In this document: positions 39,212 to 47,271 of the stretch, in pieces
How the letters are laid out: each line of letters starts with the position of its first letter
Numbering within the stretch: the stretch's first letter is position 1
Origin: Lentimicrobiaceae bacterium
Lineage (GTDB): Bacteria; Bacteroidota; Bacteroidia; Bacteroidales; F082
DNA length: 64,000 bases
Assembly: GCA_002708315.1 (NCBI GenBank)
Contig: PANC01000015.1
Coordinates: forward strand, 165,042-229,041
Direction of reading: 5' to 3'
Notes under the pieces: generated by a model
What the model was told of the DNA's origin: nothing
Seen by the model: the letters and a program-made list of their open reading frames with translations, nothing else
Database searches by the model: none
Translations under genes and position numbers: made by a program

Positions 39212-39236
39212 TTTCAGCAACCTGCTGAAATTTTAT
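39212..39236 (+). terminator. hairpin plus T-tract between the mini-ORF and tnaA (possible attenuator)
   Basis: TTTCAGCA, loop ACC, TGCTGAAA form a perfect 8-bp stem directly followed by TTTTAT. It starts 4 nt after the stop codon of the 28-codon ORF, so a ribosome held at that stop would cover the left arm. It could be a simple terminator or a translation-controlled attenuator for tnaA. Confidence 0.55.
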
Positions 39237-39341
39237 CAATAAGCATCTTCAATAACTACATGCATAAGGAATCTCATTTGATGTTATATAGCATAGCATT
39301 ATAAATGACTAATTCCATTTGAATTATAAAAAATCAAAGAA

Positions 39342-40718
39342 ATGAAATTACCAAAGGCAGAATCGTTTAAAATAAAAATGGTAGAGGCCATACGCCCTAG
39401 TACCATAGATGAGCGTTTAAAATGGATTAAGGAAGCCAATTTCAATTTATTTAACCTAAAAAGTGAACAAGTCTTCATTGATCTCTTAACAGACTCTGGT
39501 ACTGGAGCTATGAGCGATAAACAATGGTCAGAAATGATGTTAGGTGATGAAAGCTATGCTGGAGCTTCTTACTATTATAAATTAAAAAATGCCATTCAAG
39601 ATATAACAGGATTTGAATATTTTTTACCAACGCATCAGGGTAGAGCAGCAGAAAATGTTCTATTCTCAACTATTATCAATGAAGGTGATATAATACCTGG
39701 AAATTCACATTTCGATACAACCAAGGCACACATTGAGCATAGAAAATCATATGCTATAGATTGTACTATTGATGAGGCATTTGATACTGAGGTAAACCAT
39801 CCATTTAAGGGAAATATTGATATTGTAAAACTTGAGAAGGTATTAACAGAAAACCAAGTTGAAAAAATTCCATTAATTATTGTCACAATCACTTGTAATT
39901 CATCAGGGGGTCAGCCGGTGTCTATGCAAAACATGAAAAATGTTAGTAAGATTGCTAAAAAATATGGTATTCCGGTTTACTATGACTCTGCAAGGTTTGC
40001 AGAAAATGCCTATTTCATAAAAAAACGGGAAAAAGGGTATTCGGATAAATCAATCCGAGAAATTGTTAAAGAGATGTTCTCCTATGCTGATGGTATGACT
40101 ATGAGTAGTAAGAAAGATGCCATAGTTAATATGGGTGGTTTTCTTGGGTTACGTCATAAGGAAGTATTTGATAGAGCAAGTGTATTTAATATTCTATATG
40201 AAGGGTTTAATACCTATGGAGGTATGTCAGGTCGTGATATGAATGCCCTTGCCCAAGGATTATATGATGGAACGGAGCTTTCATATCTTGAAACTAGAAT
40301 TAATCAGGTCGCATTTCTAGGCCAAATGTTAAAAGATAAGGGTATACCAGTGCAATTTCCTTTTGGTGGTCATGCAATTTTTGTGGATGCAAAAAAGTTT
40401 TTACCACATCTTCCAAAGGAAGAATTTATAGCACAAACCTTAGCTGTTGAACTATATATAGAAGGTGGCGTTAGAGCTGTTGAAATAGGCAGTATTATGG
40501 CTGATAGAGATCCTGATTCTGGATTAAATCGTTATCCTGACCTGGAATTAATGCGACTTGCAATTCCAAGAAGAACATATACAAATGATCATATGAAATA
40601 TGTTGCGGCGTCAATTATTAATGTTTTTGAGAGAAGAAGTAAAATCACAAAAGGATTAATAATTACTAAGGAGGCTCCAATACTAAGACATTTTACAGTA
40701 GAATTGGATAGAGCGTAA
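39342..40718 (+). CDS. tnaA: tryptophanase
   Basis: PLP-dependent beta-eliminating lyase that splits tryptophan into indole, pyruvate and ammonia (458 aa). The close relative tyrosine phenol-lyase was considered. This protein has Asp125 in 'HFDTTKAH' where TPL has Thr, and 'GVRAVEIGS' where TPL has the tyrosine-binding Arg ('RSMERG'), so tryptophan is the expected substrate. The PLP lysine is in 'MSSKKDAIV' (257/258). 'FIDLLTDSGTGAMSD', 'PTHQGRAAEN', 'SGGQPVSMQN' and 'AIPRRTYTNDHM' are all conserved. No tnaB permease is adjacent. The 306-bp upstream region holds a promoter, a mini-ORF and a hairpin. Confidence 0.93.
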   Translation: MKLPKAESFKIKMVEAIRPSTIDERLKWIKEANFNLFNLKSEQVFIDLLTDSGTGAMSDKQWSEMMLGDESYAGASYYYKLKNAIQDITGFEYFLPTHQGRAAENVLFSTIINEGDIIPGNSHFDTTKAHIEHRKSYAIDCTIDEAFDTEVNHPFKGNIDIVKLEKVLTENQVEKIPLIIVTITCNSSGGQPVSMQNMKNVSKIAKKYGIPVYYDSARFAENAYFIKKREKGYSDKSIREIVKEMFSYADGMTMSSKKDAIVNMGGFLGLRHKEVFDRASVFNILYEGFNTYGGMSGRDMNALAQGLYDGTELSYLETRINQVAFLGQMLKDKGIPVQFPFGGHAIFVDAKKFLPHLPKEEFIAQTLAVELYIEGGVRAVEIGSIMADRDPDSGLNRYPDLELMRLAIPRRTYTNDHMKYVAASIINVFERRSKITKGLIITKEAPILRHFTVELDRA

Positions 40719-40754
40719 TTATTTTTTGAAATAATTTAAAGAGCCCTAAATCAA

Positions 40755-41243
40755 ATGGGATCTTTTAAAAAAACTTTAATGGACTCAGCAAAAAAGAACG
40801 GAAGGTATCAAAGGCTTTATGATCAAATAAAAAAACTGGTAGATAACGGAAGCAATAATTCATTATCTACAATGGCTACTATAATTGCAGTCTTACATAA
40901 TAAGATGGACTATTATTATTGGACTGGATTTTATCTTCTTGCTGACGATAAATTGCAAGTTGGGCCATATCAAGGCTCTCTAGCATGCATAGATTTGAAA
41001 AAGGATACGGGTGCTTGTTGGGGATGTATAAATCAAGGAATGCCATTGATTGTGCCAAATGTAAATGATTATCCTGGTCATATTGCTTGTGATAGTAAGT
41101 CGGCCTCGGAAATAGTTATTCCATTAAAAACTAGTAATGGAAAAATAATTGGAGTTATGGATGTTGATTCAGTTGAATTGAATAGTTTTGATGAGGTTGA
41201 TTCGAATTGGCTTGAGAAAATTATAGCATTGATAAACCTTTAA
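40755..41243 (+). CDS. msrC: free methionine-(R)-sulfoxide reductase (GAF domain)
   Basis: Reduces free methionine-R-sulfoxide. This is a single GAF domain of 162 residues. The three functional cysteines of E. coli fRMsr (84, 94, 118) are matched exactly in spacing by Cys78 ('SLAC'), Cys88 ('TGAC') and Cys112 ('HIAC'). There is an extra Cys91. The segment 'YPGHIACDSKSASEIVIPL' is diagnostic. The start at 40755 follows tnaA by 36 bp, so it may be read through from tnaA. Confidence 0.92.
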   Translation: MGSFKKTLMDSAKKNGRYQRLYDQIKKLVDNGSNNSLSTMATIIAVLHNKMDYYYWTGFYLLADDKLQVGPYQGSLACIDLKKDTGACWGCINQGMPLIVPNVNDYPGHIACDSKSASEIVIPLKTSNGKIIGVMDVDSVELNSFDEVDSNWLEKIIALINL

Positions 41244-41292
41244 CTAGACATGCTAATGTCTATTACACTACTTTTACACAAAATTAATATTC

Positions 41293-41838
41293 ATGCTAAC
41301 GGTTCTGGTTACATTAATAATGATATTTCTTTCTTTTCATGTTCTACCATTAGCCATTGGAATAAATATTAATAGCAATCCTCTAAAATCCTTATTGATA
41401 TTCATTCTAATAATTAGCATACAGGTCTTTATCTATTGGTTAGGTATCAGGGTTGGTAATGTATTTATGTATTTAATGGATGGATTTAGCGGGGTTATCA
41501 TTTTTATTGGATTTCTTTTAATAGGAATACGGATGTTGATGGAGGTATTTAATATAAGAAAGGGAGAGAGGTCGTATTCACATGAAAAATTATGGCATAT
41601 TGCTCTTGCTGCATTGGCCCAAGGTATAAATACATTCTTAGTTGGCCTTATGTTTTATTATATACCAATTAATGTTAGATACACTCTAATAGTTTTATTA
41701 ATTGCCGTTTCGATAATATCCTTAATGGGGCTATTTATGAAATCACAAAAACTAAATTTAGTTTTTGCATCTTTGTTATATGCAATTGGTGGATTAGGAA
41801 TGTTATTTTCGGGATGTTTTTTTGCATTTTACTACTAA
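41293..41838 (+). CDS. MntP-like (DUF204) membrane protein lacking metal-site aspartates
   Basis: A 181-residue protein with six predicted helices in two similar halves. It resembles manganese efflux pump MntP in layout and in 'GFSGVIIFIGFLLIGIRMLMEVF' and 'ALAQGINTFLVGLMF'. In MntP, each half carries an essential Asp ('SMDAFAV', 'ATSIDALAVG'). Here the corresponding places read 'SFHVLPLA' and 'AQGINTFLVG' (Asn113). So transport of Mn2+ by the known mechanism is doubtful. The family call rests on pattern memory. It sits between msrC and the secreted endonuclease gene. Confidence 0.55.
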   Translation: MLTVLVTLIMIFLSFHVLPLAIGININSNPLKSLLIFILIISIQVFIYWLGIRVGNVFMYLMDGFSGVIIFIGFLLIGIRMLMEVFNIRKGERSYSHEKLWHIALAALAQGINTFLVGLMFYYIPINVRYTLIVLLIAVSIISLMGLFMKSQKLNLVFASLLYAIGGLGMLFSGCFFAFYY

Positions 41839-41851
41839 AAAATCTTTTTAT

Positions 41852-42871
41852 ATGAGAAAAGGTAAACTTATCCTTGTTTTATTATTCTTTTTTATAGTTA
41901 CTTTAAAAGGTCAAATACCATCTGGTTATTATGATGGTACTCAAGGACTTTATGGAAATGATTTAAAAATCAGCTTACACAATATCATTGATGATCACAT
42001 TGAATTTTCTTACAATGACCTTAGAGATTTTATTTTAATAAACACTGATGAGGATCCAAATAATAGTAATAATGTTATTTTACTTTATTCAGGAAGGTCT
42101 CAAGCCAAAAGTACATTTGGCGGTGGTGCAAATGATTGGAATAGAGAACATGTATGGGCTAAGTCACATGGAGGATTTGGAAATAATCCCCCTGCTGGTA
42201 CTGATGCTCATCACATAAGGCCAACTGATGCATCCGTAAATAGTAGTAGAGGGAACCTTGATTTTGATATGGGAGGAAATCCTGTTCCAGAGGCCACAGG
42301 ATGCTATAAAGATAGTGATTCTTTTGAACCTAGAGATGGTGTAAAAGGAGATGTAGCCAGAATGATATTTTATATGGCAACACGATATAATGGTGGTGGT
42401 AATGAACCTTCTCTTCAGGTTGTTGATATGGTAAATACATCTCCTAATCCAGAACATGGAAAGCTATCCCAGTTGTTATTGTGGAATATTGAAGATCCCC
42501 CAGATGATTTTGAACAAAATCGTAATGACGTAATTTATTATCAGTATCAGAATAATAGAAACCCATTCATAGATTATCCAGAATTTGCTGATGCAATTTG
42601 GGGAAATCAATCTGGTAATTTAGAGGTGGGTAATTTGGATATGAACATATATCCAAATCCTGCAACTAGCAATATTAAAATAGTATTAGCAGAGGAGACA
42701 GAGACAGAATTTTTTGTGTTATCCGCATATGGAAACAAAGTAATGGAAGGGAAATTTTCTAACAGAATTAACCACTTAAATATTGATCATATCTCAGACG
42801 GGATGTATTATTTGGTGACATTTAATGATCAAACCATTATCACCACAAGGCTTATCAAAACATCAATATAA
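41852..42871 (+). CDS. secreted endonuclease I family protein with type IX sorting domain
   Basis: Extracellular nuclease of the EndA/NucM type. I start at the ATG at 41852, giving a clean signal peptide ('LILVLLFFFIVTLKGQ'); the frame's earlier ATG at 41822 would overlap the previous gene and place charged residues first. The nuclease domain has 'NDWNREHVWAKSHGGFG' with the catalytic His, 'GTDAHHIRPTDASVNSSRGNLDFD' and 'KGDVARMIFYMATRY'. The last 75 residues ('NLDMNIYPNPATSNIKIVL' to 'TRLIKTSI') are a type A C-terminal sorting domain, predicting export by the type IX system that PorZ serves. It could scavenge extracellular DNA. Confidence 0.9.
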   Translation: MRKGKLILVLLFFFIVTLKGQIPSGYYDGTQGLYGNDLKISLHNIIDDHIEFSYNDLRDFILINTDEDPNNSNNVILLYSGRSQAKSTFGGGANDWNREHVWAKSHGGFGNNPPAGTDAHHIRPTDASVNSSRGNLDFDMGGNPVPEATGCYKDSDSFEPRDGVKGDVARMIFYMATRYNGGGNEPSLQVVDMVNTSPNPEHGKLSQLLLWNIEDPPDDFEQNRNDVIYYQYQNNRNPFIDYPEFADAIWGNQSGNLEVGNLDMNIYPNPATSNIKIVLAEETETEFFVLSAYGNKVMEGKFSNRINHLNIDHISDGMYYLVTFNDQTIITTRLIKTSI

Positions 42872-42877
42872 ATAACA

Positions 42878-43330
42878 ATGAAACAATCAACCATTAGGAT
42901 AACGAAGGAATTTAAATTCGAGATGGCTCATGCATTAAAGGGCTATGATGGCCCATGTAAAAATATCCACGGACATTCCTATGAACTGAGCGTCACAATC
43001 TCTGGAAAACCTATTAATGATGAAAATAATCCAAAACTTGGTATGGTCATGGATTTTGGAGAACTTAAGCAAATAATTAAAAGAGAGGTTGTAGATTTAT
43101 TTGATCATGCCCTAGTTTTAAACAATTCAATGGATACTGATCTCCTCAAGTCCTTATCCAAGAATTTTGAAAAGGTAATTCTTACGGATTACCAGCCCAC
43201 CAGCGAGATGATGATAATTGATTTTGCAAGTCGTATTTCATCGGAATTACCCTCACATGTCACACTTAAATATTTGTTACTTAGAGAAACAGTTACCTCT
43301 TTCGCAGAATGGTATGCTGACGAGAATTAA
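42878..43330 (+). CDS. queD: 6-carboxy-tetrahydropterin synthase (QueD / PTPS family)
   Basis: Converts 7,8-dihydroneopterin triphosphate in the queuosine (preQ0) pathway. The 150-residue protein has zinc His18 ('FEMAHAL'), His31 and His33 ('NIHGHSY') and the catalytic Cys27 four residues before HGH, as in QueD. It also has 'MVMDFGELK' and 'TSEMMIIDFASRI'. No other que genes are nearby. A PTPS acting in another pterin route cannot be excluded. It starts 6 bp after the endonuclease stop. Confidence 0.85.
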   Translation: MKQSTIRITKEFKFEMAHALKGYDGPCKNIHGHSYELSVTISGKPINDENNPKLGMVMDFGELKQIIKREVVDLFDHALVLNNSMDTDLLKSLSKNFEKVILTDYQPTSEMMIIDFASRISSELPSHVTLKYLLLRETVTSFAEWYADEN

Positions 43331-43340
43331 AATCTAATAA

Positions 43341-43360
43341 AATACCCATATTTGGGTATT
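43341..43360. repeat. 20-bp inverted repeat abutting the porin promoter
   Basis: AATACCCA, four-base spacer TATT, TGGGTATT: 8-bp perfect arms. The right arm overlaps the -33 TTG (43359-43361) of the promoter below. There is no T-run after it, so it looks like an operator rather than the queD terminator. Confidence 0.6.
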
Positions 43361-43389
43361 GCAACGCTTTCCTTCCTAAAATACTTTTG
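43359..43389 (+). promoter_or_regulatory. promoter of the porin / FMN-binding operon
   Basis: TTG (43359-43361), a 20-bp spacer and TACTTTTG (43382-43389) fit the Bacteroidetes -33/-7 arrangement well. The -7 box ends 18 bp before the ATG at 43408. Confidence 0.6.
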
Positions 43390-43407
43390 TAGCAAAAATT
43401 AAATGTT

Positions 43408-44607
43408 ATGAAAGTTATAAGCAGTATCATATTAATAATTACAATTTTTTTTACAAGTATTGATATTAAGGCTCAAACCAATCAAAATATCAATGCTGCA
43501 GCGAGAATGATGTCAAGTGATAAAAAATTAACCATAGGAGGTTATGGACAAATAGACTTTAACCAGCCTATAAATAATGATAATATCAGTAATGGTAAAC
43601 TCGATGTACACAGAATGGTTTTACTATTTGGATACCGTTTTAATGATAGATTAAGCTTCGTTACTGAGGTTGAATTTGAGCATGTTAAAGAAGTTTATGT
43701 TGAGCAGGCTTTTCTGGATTATAGTCTTAACAACTACGTAAATATCAGAGGAGGGCTGATGCTTGTACCCATGGGCATAATCAATGAGTATCATGAGCCT
43801 ACCACTTTTAATGGTGTGGAAAGACCTTTAATTGATAAATATATAAGCCCCACAACTTGGCGAGAAATTGGAATAGGAATAACCGGCATAATACCTGAGC
43901 TATCAATGAAGTATCAGGCTTATGTTATGAATGGTTTTAGTAGTTATACAGATGGAGCCAGATTGAGTGGTAAGTATGGCATGAGAAAAGGAAGACAAAA
44001 AGGAGCTGAGTCCTTCATAAGAAGACCCGTTTTTGCAGGTAGAATTGATTATTTCGGTATACTTGGACTAAATTTAGGTTTTTCAACATACATTGGTAAA
44101 ACTCAATCATCACTTTTTTCAAACCTTGATAAATCTGATAATCCTTTACTCTTATCAGCAGATTCTTCTGTTGTTGGTATGAACATGTTTGGTTTTGATG
44201 CTAAGTATAATAAAAATGGACTTAGTTTCCGAGGACAGATGTATTATACAATGTTGTCAAATACCATTCAATATAACAATTTTACCTCAAGTGATGGTGA
44301 TTTAAACGACCTTGGCGAAAGCATGTATGGTTACTATATTGAAGCGGGATACGATGTTTTTCATCAAGTTGAAAAAATTAAAAGTCAACTGATAACCTTT
44401 GTAAGGTATTCAGCTTATGATACCCAAAATACAGTTGCAGATGGGATTATTAAAGACCAAGATTATAACGTACAGGTTATAACAGCTGGAATAGGATGGA
44501 AGCCTGTGCCAGGAGTTGCGGTTAAGGCAGATATTCAGTTTACTAAACCCGAGTCCTCAAGCACCTACAATAAAGTATTTGATGCAGGTATTGCAGTATG
44601 GTTTTAA
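43408..44607 (+). CDS. outer-membrane porin (OprP/OprO-like)
   Basis: A 399-residue outer-membrane protein with signal peptide (cleavage after 'DIKAQ', residue 23), alternating amphipathic strands, and a C-terminal aromatic residue ('DAGIAVWF'). The start of the barrel, 'LTIGGYGQIDFNQP', and 'HRMVLLFGYRFNDRLSFVTEVEFEH' are typical of the Bacteroidetes porin family related to phosphate-selective porins. The substrate is unknown. The next gene, an FMN-binding protein, follows 9 bp later under the same promoter, suggesting that the pore supports a periplasmic redox function. Confidence 0.85.
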   Translation: MKVISSIILIITIFFTSIDIKAQTNQNINAAARMMSSDKKLTIGGYGQIDFNQPINNDNISNGKLDVHRMVLLFGYRFNDRLSFVTEVEFEHVKEVYVEQAFLDYSLNNYVNIRGGLMLVPMGIINEYHEPTTFNGVERPLIDKYISPTTWREIGIGITGIIPELSMKYQAYVMNGFSSYTDGARLSGKYGMRKGRQKGAESFIRRPVFAGRIDYFGILGLNLGFSTYIGKTQSSLFSNLDKSDNPLLLSADSSVVGMNMFGFDAKYNKNGLSFRGQMYYTMLSNTIQYNNFTSSDGDLNDLGESMYGYYIEAGYDVFHQVEKIKSQLITFVRYSAYDTQNTVADGIIKDQDYNVQVITAGIGWKPVPGVAVKADIQFTKPESSSTYNKVFDAGIAVWF

Positions 44608-44616
44608 TTAGGTATA

Positions 44617-45174
44617 ATGTTAAAATTGGTTAGCATATTTTTAATTATTTTTTCTAGTGTAATTCAACTTGGGTTCTCTGCTTTTGATGATGTAAAAATT
44701 CCAATGAAAAAGATTGAAAAATCTGTAAAAAAGGAATTTATGGGCAGTGAATTCAAGTTATTACCAATTGACGGTTATAATAAACAAAACCCATACACAA
44801 AGATTTATCAGATTGAATCGATTAATGAGTATCAAGGCTATGTATATATTAGCCGTGTTTTTAGCTGCAGATCAGGTGGCTGTGATGCCGATGGTCAATC
44901 TTCAATCAATGATAGTTTTGAGTTTTTCGACTACTTCTTGGTTACAAATTATGCAGGAGAGGTATTAAATGTAAAAATATATAACTACCAAGCAACACAA
45001 GGTCATCAAGTAATGAGTAGGGGATGGCTAAAGCAGTTTGTCGGATTTAATGGCGAAAATAAACTAGATTATGGCTCTGATATTGAAGCCATATCTGGAG
45101 CTACAATGTCTGCATCTGCGCTGACAAAAGATATCCAAGAAGCAGAAAAGATAATCAGAAAGCTAATTGGATAG
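44617..45174 (+). CDS. exported FMN-binding domain protein
   Basis: A 185-residue exported protein (signal helix about 1-22). The C-terminal FMN-binding domain carries 'EAISGATMSASALTKDI', the SGAT motif in which the Thr receives FMN from ApbE through a phosphoester bond. Such domains pass electrons in extracytoplasmic flavin systems. An unusual 'SCRSGGCDADG' in the middle adds a Cys pair (CxxxxC) whose role is unclear. It is co-transcribed with the porin (9-bp gap). No apbE, Rnf or Nqr gene lies in the window, so its partners must be elsewhere. Confidence 0.82.
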   Translation: MLKLVSIFLIIFSSVIQLGFSAFDDVKIPMKKIEKSVKKEFMGSEFKLLPIDGYNKQNPYTKIYQIESINEYQGYVYISRVFSCRSGGCDADGQSSINDSFEFFDYFLVTNYAGEVLNVKIYNYQATQGHQVMSRGWLKQFVGFNGENKLDYGSDIEAISGATMSASALTKDIQEAEKIIRKLIG

Positions 45175-45278
45175 TTCCATTCAATAGCATTCGTATATTT
45201 CCGTATTTCATACTCAGTAATTATTTAATGTAAACCTCATTTCACATTTAGTTTATAACTTAGTGGAAAATAATTTTG

Positions 45279-46148
45279 ATGAACTGGAAGTTAGATATTG
45301 AGAAATTATTGACCATCAGATTTGAGTCTAAAGTAGAGATTATTAGTCATTCCTATGTGGGAGGTGGATCCATAAACGAAACTTTTAGGATTCAAACAAA
45401 CATTGGTGATTTTTTTGTTAAGAAAAATTCCTTCGCATTGTATCCTTTAATGTTTGAAAATGAGGCATCAGGAATCAGTTTACTTGGCGAAACCGATGAA
45501 ATATTAGTGCCGGAGGTTATCGCTCATGGCAAGGGCACATCAGATGCTTATTTAATATTGAATTTTATAGAGTCAGGTAATATGGGTAATGGGTTTTGGG
45601 AAAAATTTTCCAAGCAAATTGCAAACCTTCATAGACACACTTCGAACATATTTGGATTAGATTATAATAATTATATTGGATCATTAAAGCAGAGCAACAA
45701 AAACCATAATAATTGGGTTGATTTTTTTCGCGAAGAAAGGTTAATATTTCAATTAAAATTGGCAAGAGATAATGGTAAAATAGGCAGCGATATTATTAAG
45801 ATGTTCGATGGATTATTCTCAAAACTAGATGAGATTTTTCCTGTGGAGCCACCTGCTTTAATTCATGGTGATTTATGGTCGGGGAACTATATGGCTAACG
45901 AAAATGGAGAGCCTGTTATAATTGATCCTGCAGTTTATTATGGTAACAGAGAAATGGACTTGGCTATGACCAAGCTATTTGGAGGTTTCAGTGATGAATT
46001 CTATAAATTTTATAATTATTTTTTCCCACTTGAAAATGGATGGAAGGAAAGGTTAGAGTATTGTAATCTTTATCCATTAATGGTTCATGTTAACCTTTTT
46101 GGAGGAGGTTATATCCAGTCTGTAAAATCCATAATAAAAAGATTCTGA
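45279..46148 (+). CDS. fructosamine kinase family protein
   Basis: Cytosolic kinase of the FN3K/YniA family, which phosphorylates ketosamines so that glycated amines fall apart. The roughly 289-residue protein has the aminoglycoside-kinase-like fold with 'GGGSINETFRIQTNIGDFFVKKN' (nucleotide-binding sheet with Lys), 'LIHGDLWSGNYMANENGEPVIIDPAVYYGNREMDLAMTKLFGGF' (catalytic HGDLW..N and DPA), all clearly conserved. I prefer the ATG at 45279 over the TTG one codon earlier. It is convergent with the lipoprotein gene at 46152 (3-bp gap). Confidence 0.92.
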   Translation: MNWKLDIEKLLTIRFESKVEIISHSYVGGGSINETFRIQTNIGDFFVKKNSFALYPLMFENEASGISLLGETDEILVPEVIAHGKGTSDAYLILNFIESGNMGNGFWEKFSKQIANLHRHTSNIFGLDYNNYIGSLKQSNKNHNNWVDFFREERLIFQLKLARDNGKIGSDIIKMFDGLFSKLDEIFPVEPPALIHGDLWSGNYMANENGEPVIIDPAVYYGNREMDLAMTKLFGGFSDEFYKFYNYFFPLENGWKERLEYCNLYPLMVHVNLFGGGYIQSVKSIIKRF

Positions 46149-46151
46149 GAG

Positions 46152-46865
46152 CTATTTTATAATTATAGCATCTTCCATTATTACAGGATAAAAATATCCT
46201 GCCCCAAAATCCTTATCTAATGCTATCTTTCCCTCGAATGTAACAAGTTCATCTATGTTTACAGTTTCTTGTGTTGTAACTGTTAGATCATAGTTTCCGT
46301 TATTGTCTGTACCATCTTGAATATGAACCCAATTTCTACTCATTATGGAAGGGTTAAATTTTGTTATTCTACCCCTAATACGAACCTTTTTATTGGCATA
46401 TTTATCTCTGTTAGCATATAAGTCAGATATTGTTATGCCCATAAAATCTTTATCATTGCTAAAGGGTTTTTTATCGATTTTTTTCTTGGTTGTAGGTTTA
46501 TCTTCTGTAACTGTATTTGTTGCATCTCCTGAATTTGGATTCCTACTAGCTTTTTGAACAAAGTAAACTAGTGGAAAAGTTCTGCCAAGTTCCTTGCTAT
46601 GAAAATTTAACATTTCTAGGCCTTTATTATAGTAAATCACCTCACCTTCATTGATATTTAATTTCGAAATGGCAATCCAATAATCCGTACTATTCGTATT
46701 AACAAAGCAATAGGTGTAATTTGTTGTTTGAATAACCTCTTTTACAATTCCGGAGTAATCAAAACTTGATTTAGTAGCTCTCGAATCAGTACTATTATTA
46801 TCCTGATTACAGGAAGTAAGACCAATAATTAGTAGTAATGAAAAAACTGAAAATAAGACTCTCAT
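46152..46865 (-). CDS. lipoprotein with C-terminal OB-fold-like domain
   Basis: A 237-residue lipoprotein (lipobox 'IGLTSC', Cys19). Two domains are visible: an N-terminal beta domain ('GIVKEVIQTTNYTYCFVNTNSTDYWIAI', about 40-105) and, after a polar linker with Lys-rich 'KPTTKKKIDKK', a C-terminal domain (about 145-237). The second has 'ANKKVRIRGRITKFNPSIMSRNWVHIQDGTDNNGNYDLTVTT', which is typical of OB-fold proteins such as those near cytochrome or NrfJ-like proteins. Function unknown. It is divergent from nothing nearby; the next gene on the strand is the DUF1289 gene upstream. Confidence 0.75.
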   Translation of the reverse strand: MRVLFSVFSLLLIIGLTSCNQDNNSTDSRATKSSFDYSGIVKEVIQTTNYTYCFVNTNSTDYWIAISKLNINEGEVIYYNKGLEMLNFHSKELGRTFPLVYFVQKASRNPNSGDATNTVTEDKPTTKKKIDKKPFSNDKDFMGITISDLYANRDKYANKKVRIRGRITKFNPSIMSRNWVHIQDGTDNNGNYDLTVTTQETVNIDELVTFEGKIALDKDFGAGYFYPVIMEDAIIIK

Positions 46866-46916
46866 GGCTCAAATTATTTTTGCAATTAATGAAAAAACAA
46901 AGATATTGAAATACCA

Positions 46917-47114
46917 TTATCTAAGAAAGTTACCTGGGGGTGTTTCTCCAGAAACATTCAACCTTTTATGGGTATTTTCAATTACTTCTAATTTTTCTTC
47001 GTTAGAATATTTAGACCAGTTACCAATTTCTTCGGAGTTTCTTCTGCATCCAAAGCAAATATCATTGGAATCTCTGTAGCATATTCGCATACAGGGCGAG
47101 GGAATATCAGTCAT
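46917..47114 (-). CDS. DUF1289 small cysteine-rich protein
   Basis: A 65-residue protein fitting DUF1289: 'SPCMRICYRDSNDICFGCRRNSEEIGNW', with four conserved Cys that probably bind a metal or iron-sulfur cluster. Function is not established. It lies 51 bp upstream of the lipoprotein gene on the same strand. Confidence 0.85.
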   Translation of the reverse strand: MTDIPSPCMRICYRDSNDICFGCRRNSEEIGNWSKYSNEEKLEVIENTHKRLNVSGETPPGNFLR

Positions 47115-47226
47115 ATTTTTGCGCTTGTTTTAATTAAATTTCAAACGTAATAGATAGGGGGATATTGCATAAATAATTATTTAATATAATTGTAATGATT
47201 AATGTTAGGACATTGTAAATCTGAAT

Positions 47227-47256
47227 TTTGAGGTAATTTTAAAAACTATATATTTG
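47227..47256 (+). promoter_or_regulatory. promoter of the PKD lipoprotein gene
   Basis: TTTG (47227-47230), 18-bp spacer and TATATTTG (47249-47256, exact -7 match), ending 15 bp before the ATG at 47272. Confidence 0.55.
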
Positions 47257-47271
47257 ATAAAAATATTAATT

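Noticed and set aside
39342..40718. Tyrosine phenol-lyase as the identity of the beta-lyase.
   Set aside because: Asp125 and 'AVEIGS' replace the Thr and Arg that define tyrosine phenol-lyase, so tryptophanase fits better.
40718..40745. An 8-bp inverted repeat (AATTATTT/AAATAATT) just after tnaA as a terminator.
   Set aside because: The stem is made only of A-T pairs and has no T-run, and msrC follows closely, so read-through is more likely.
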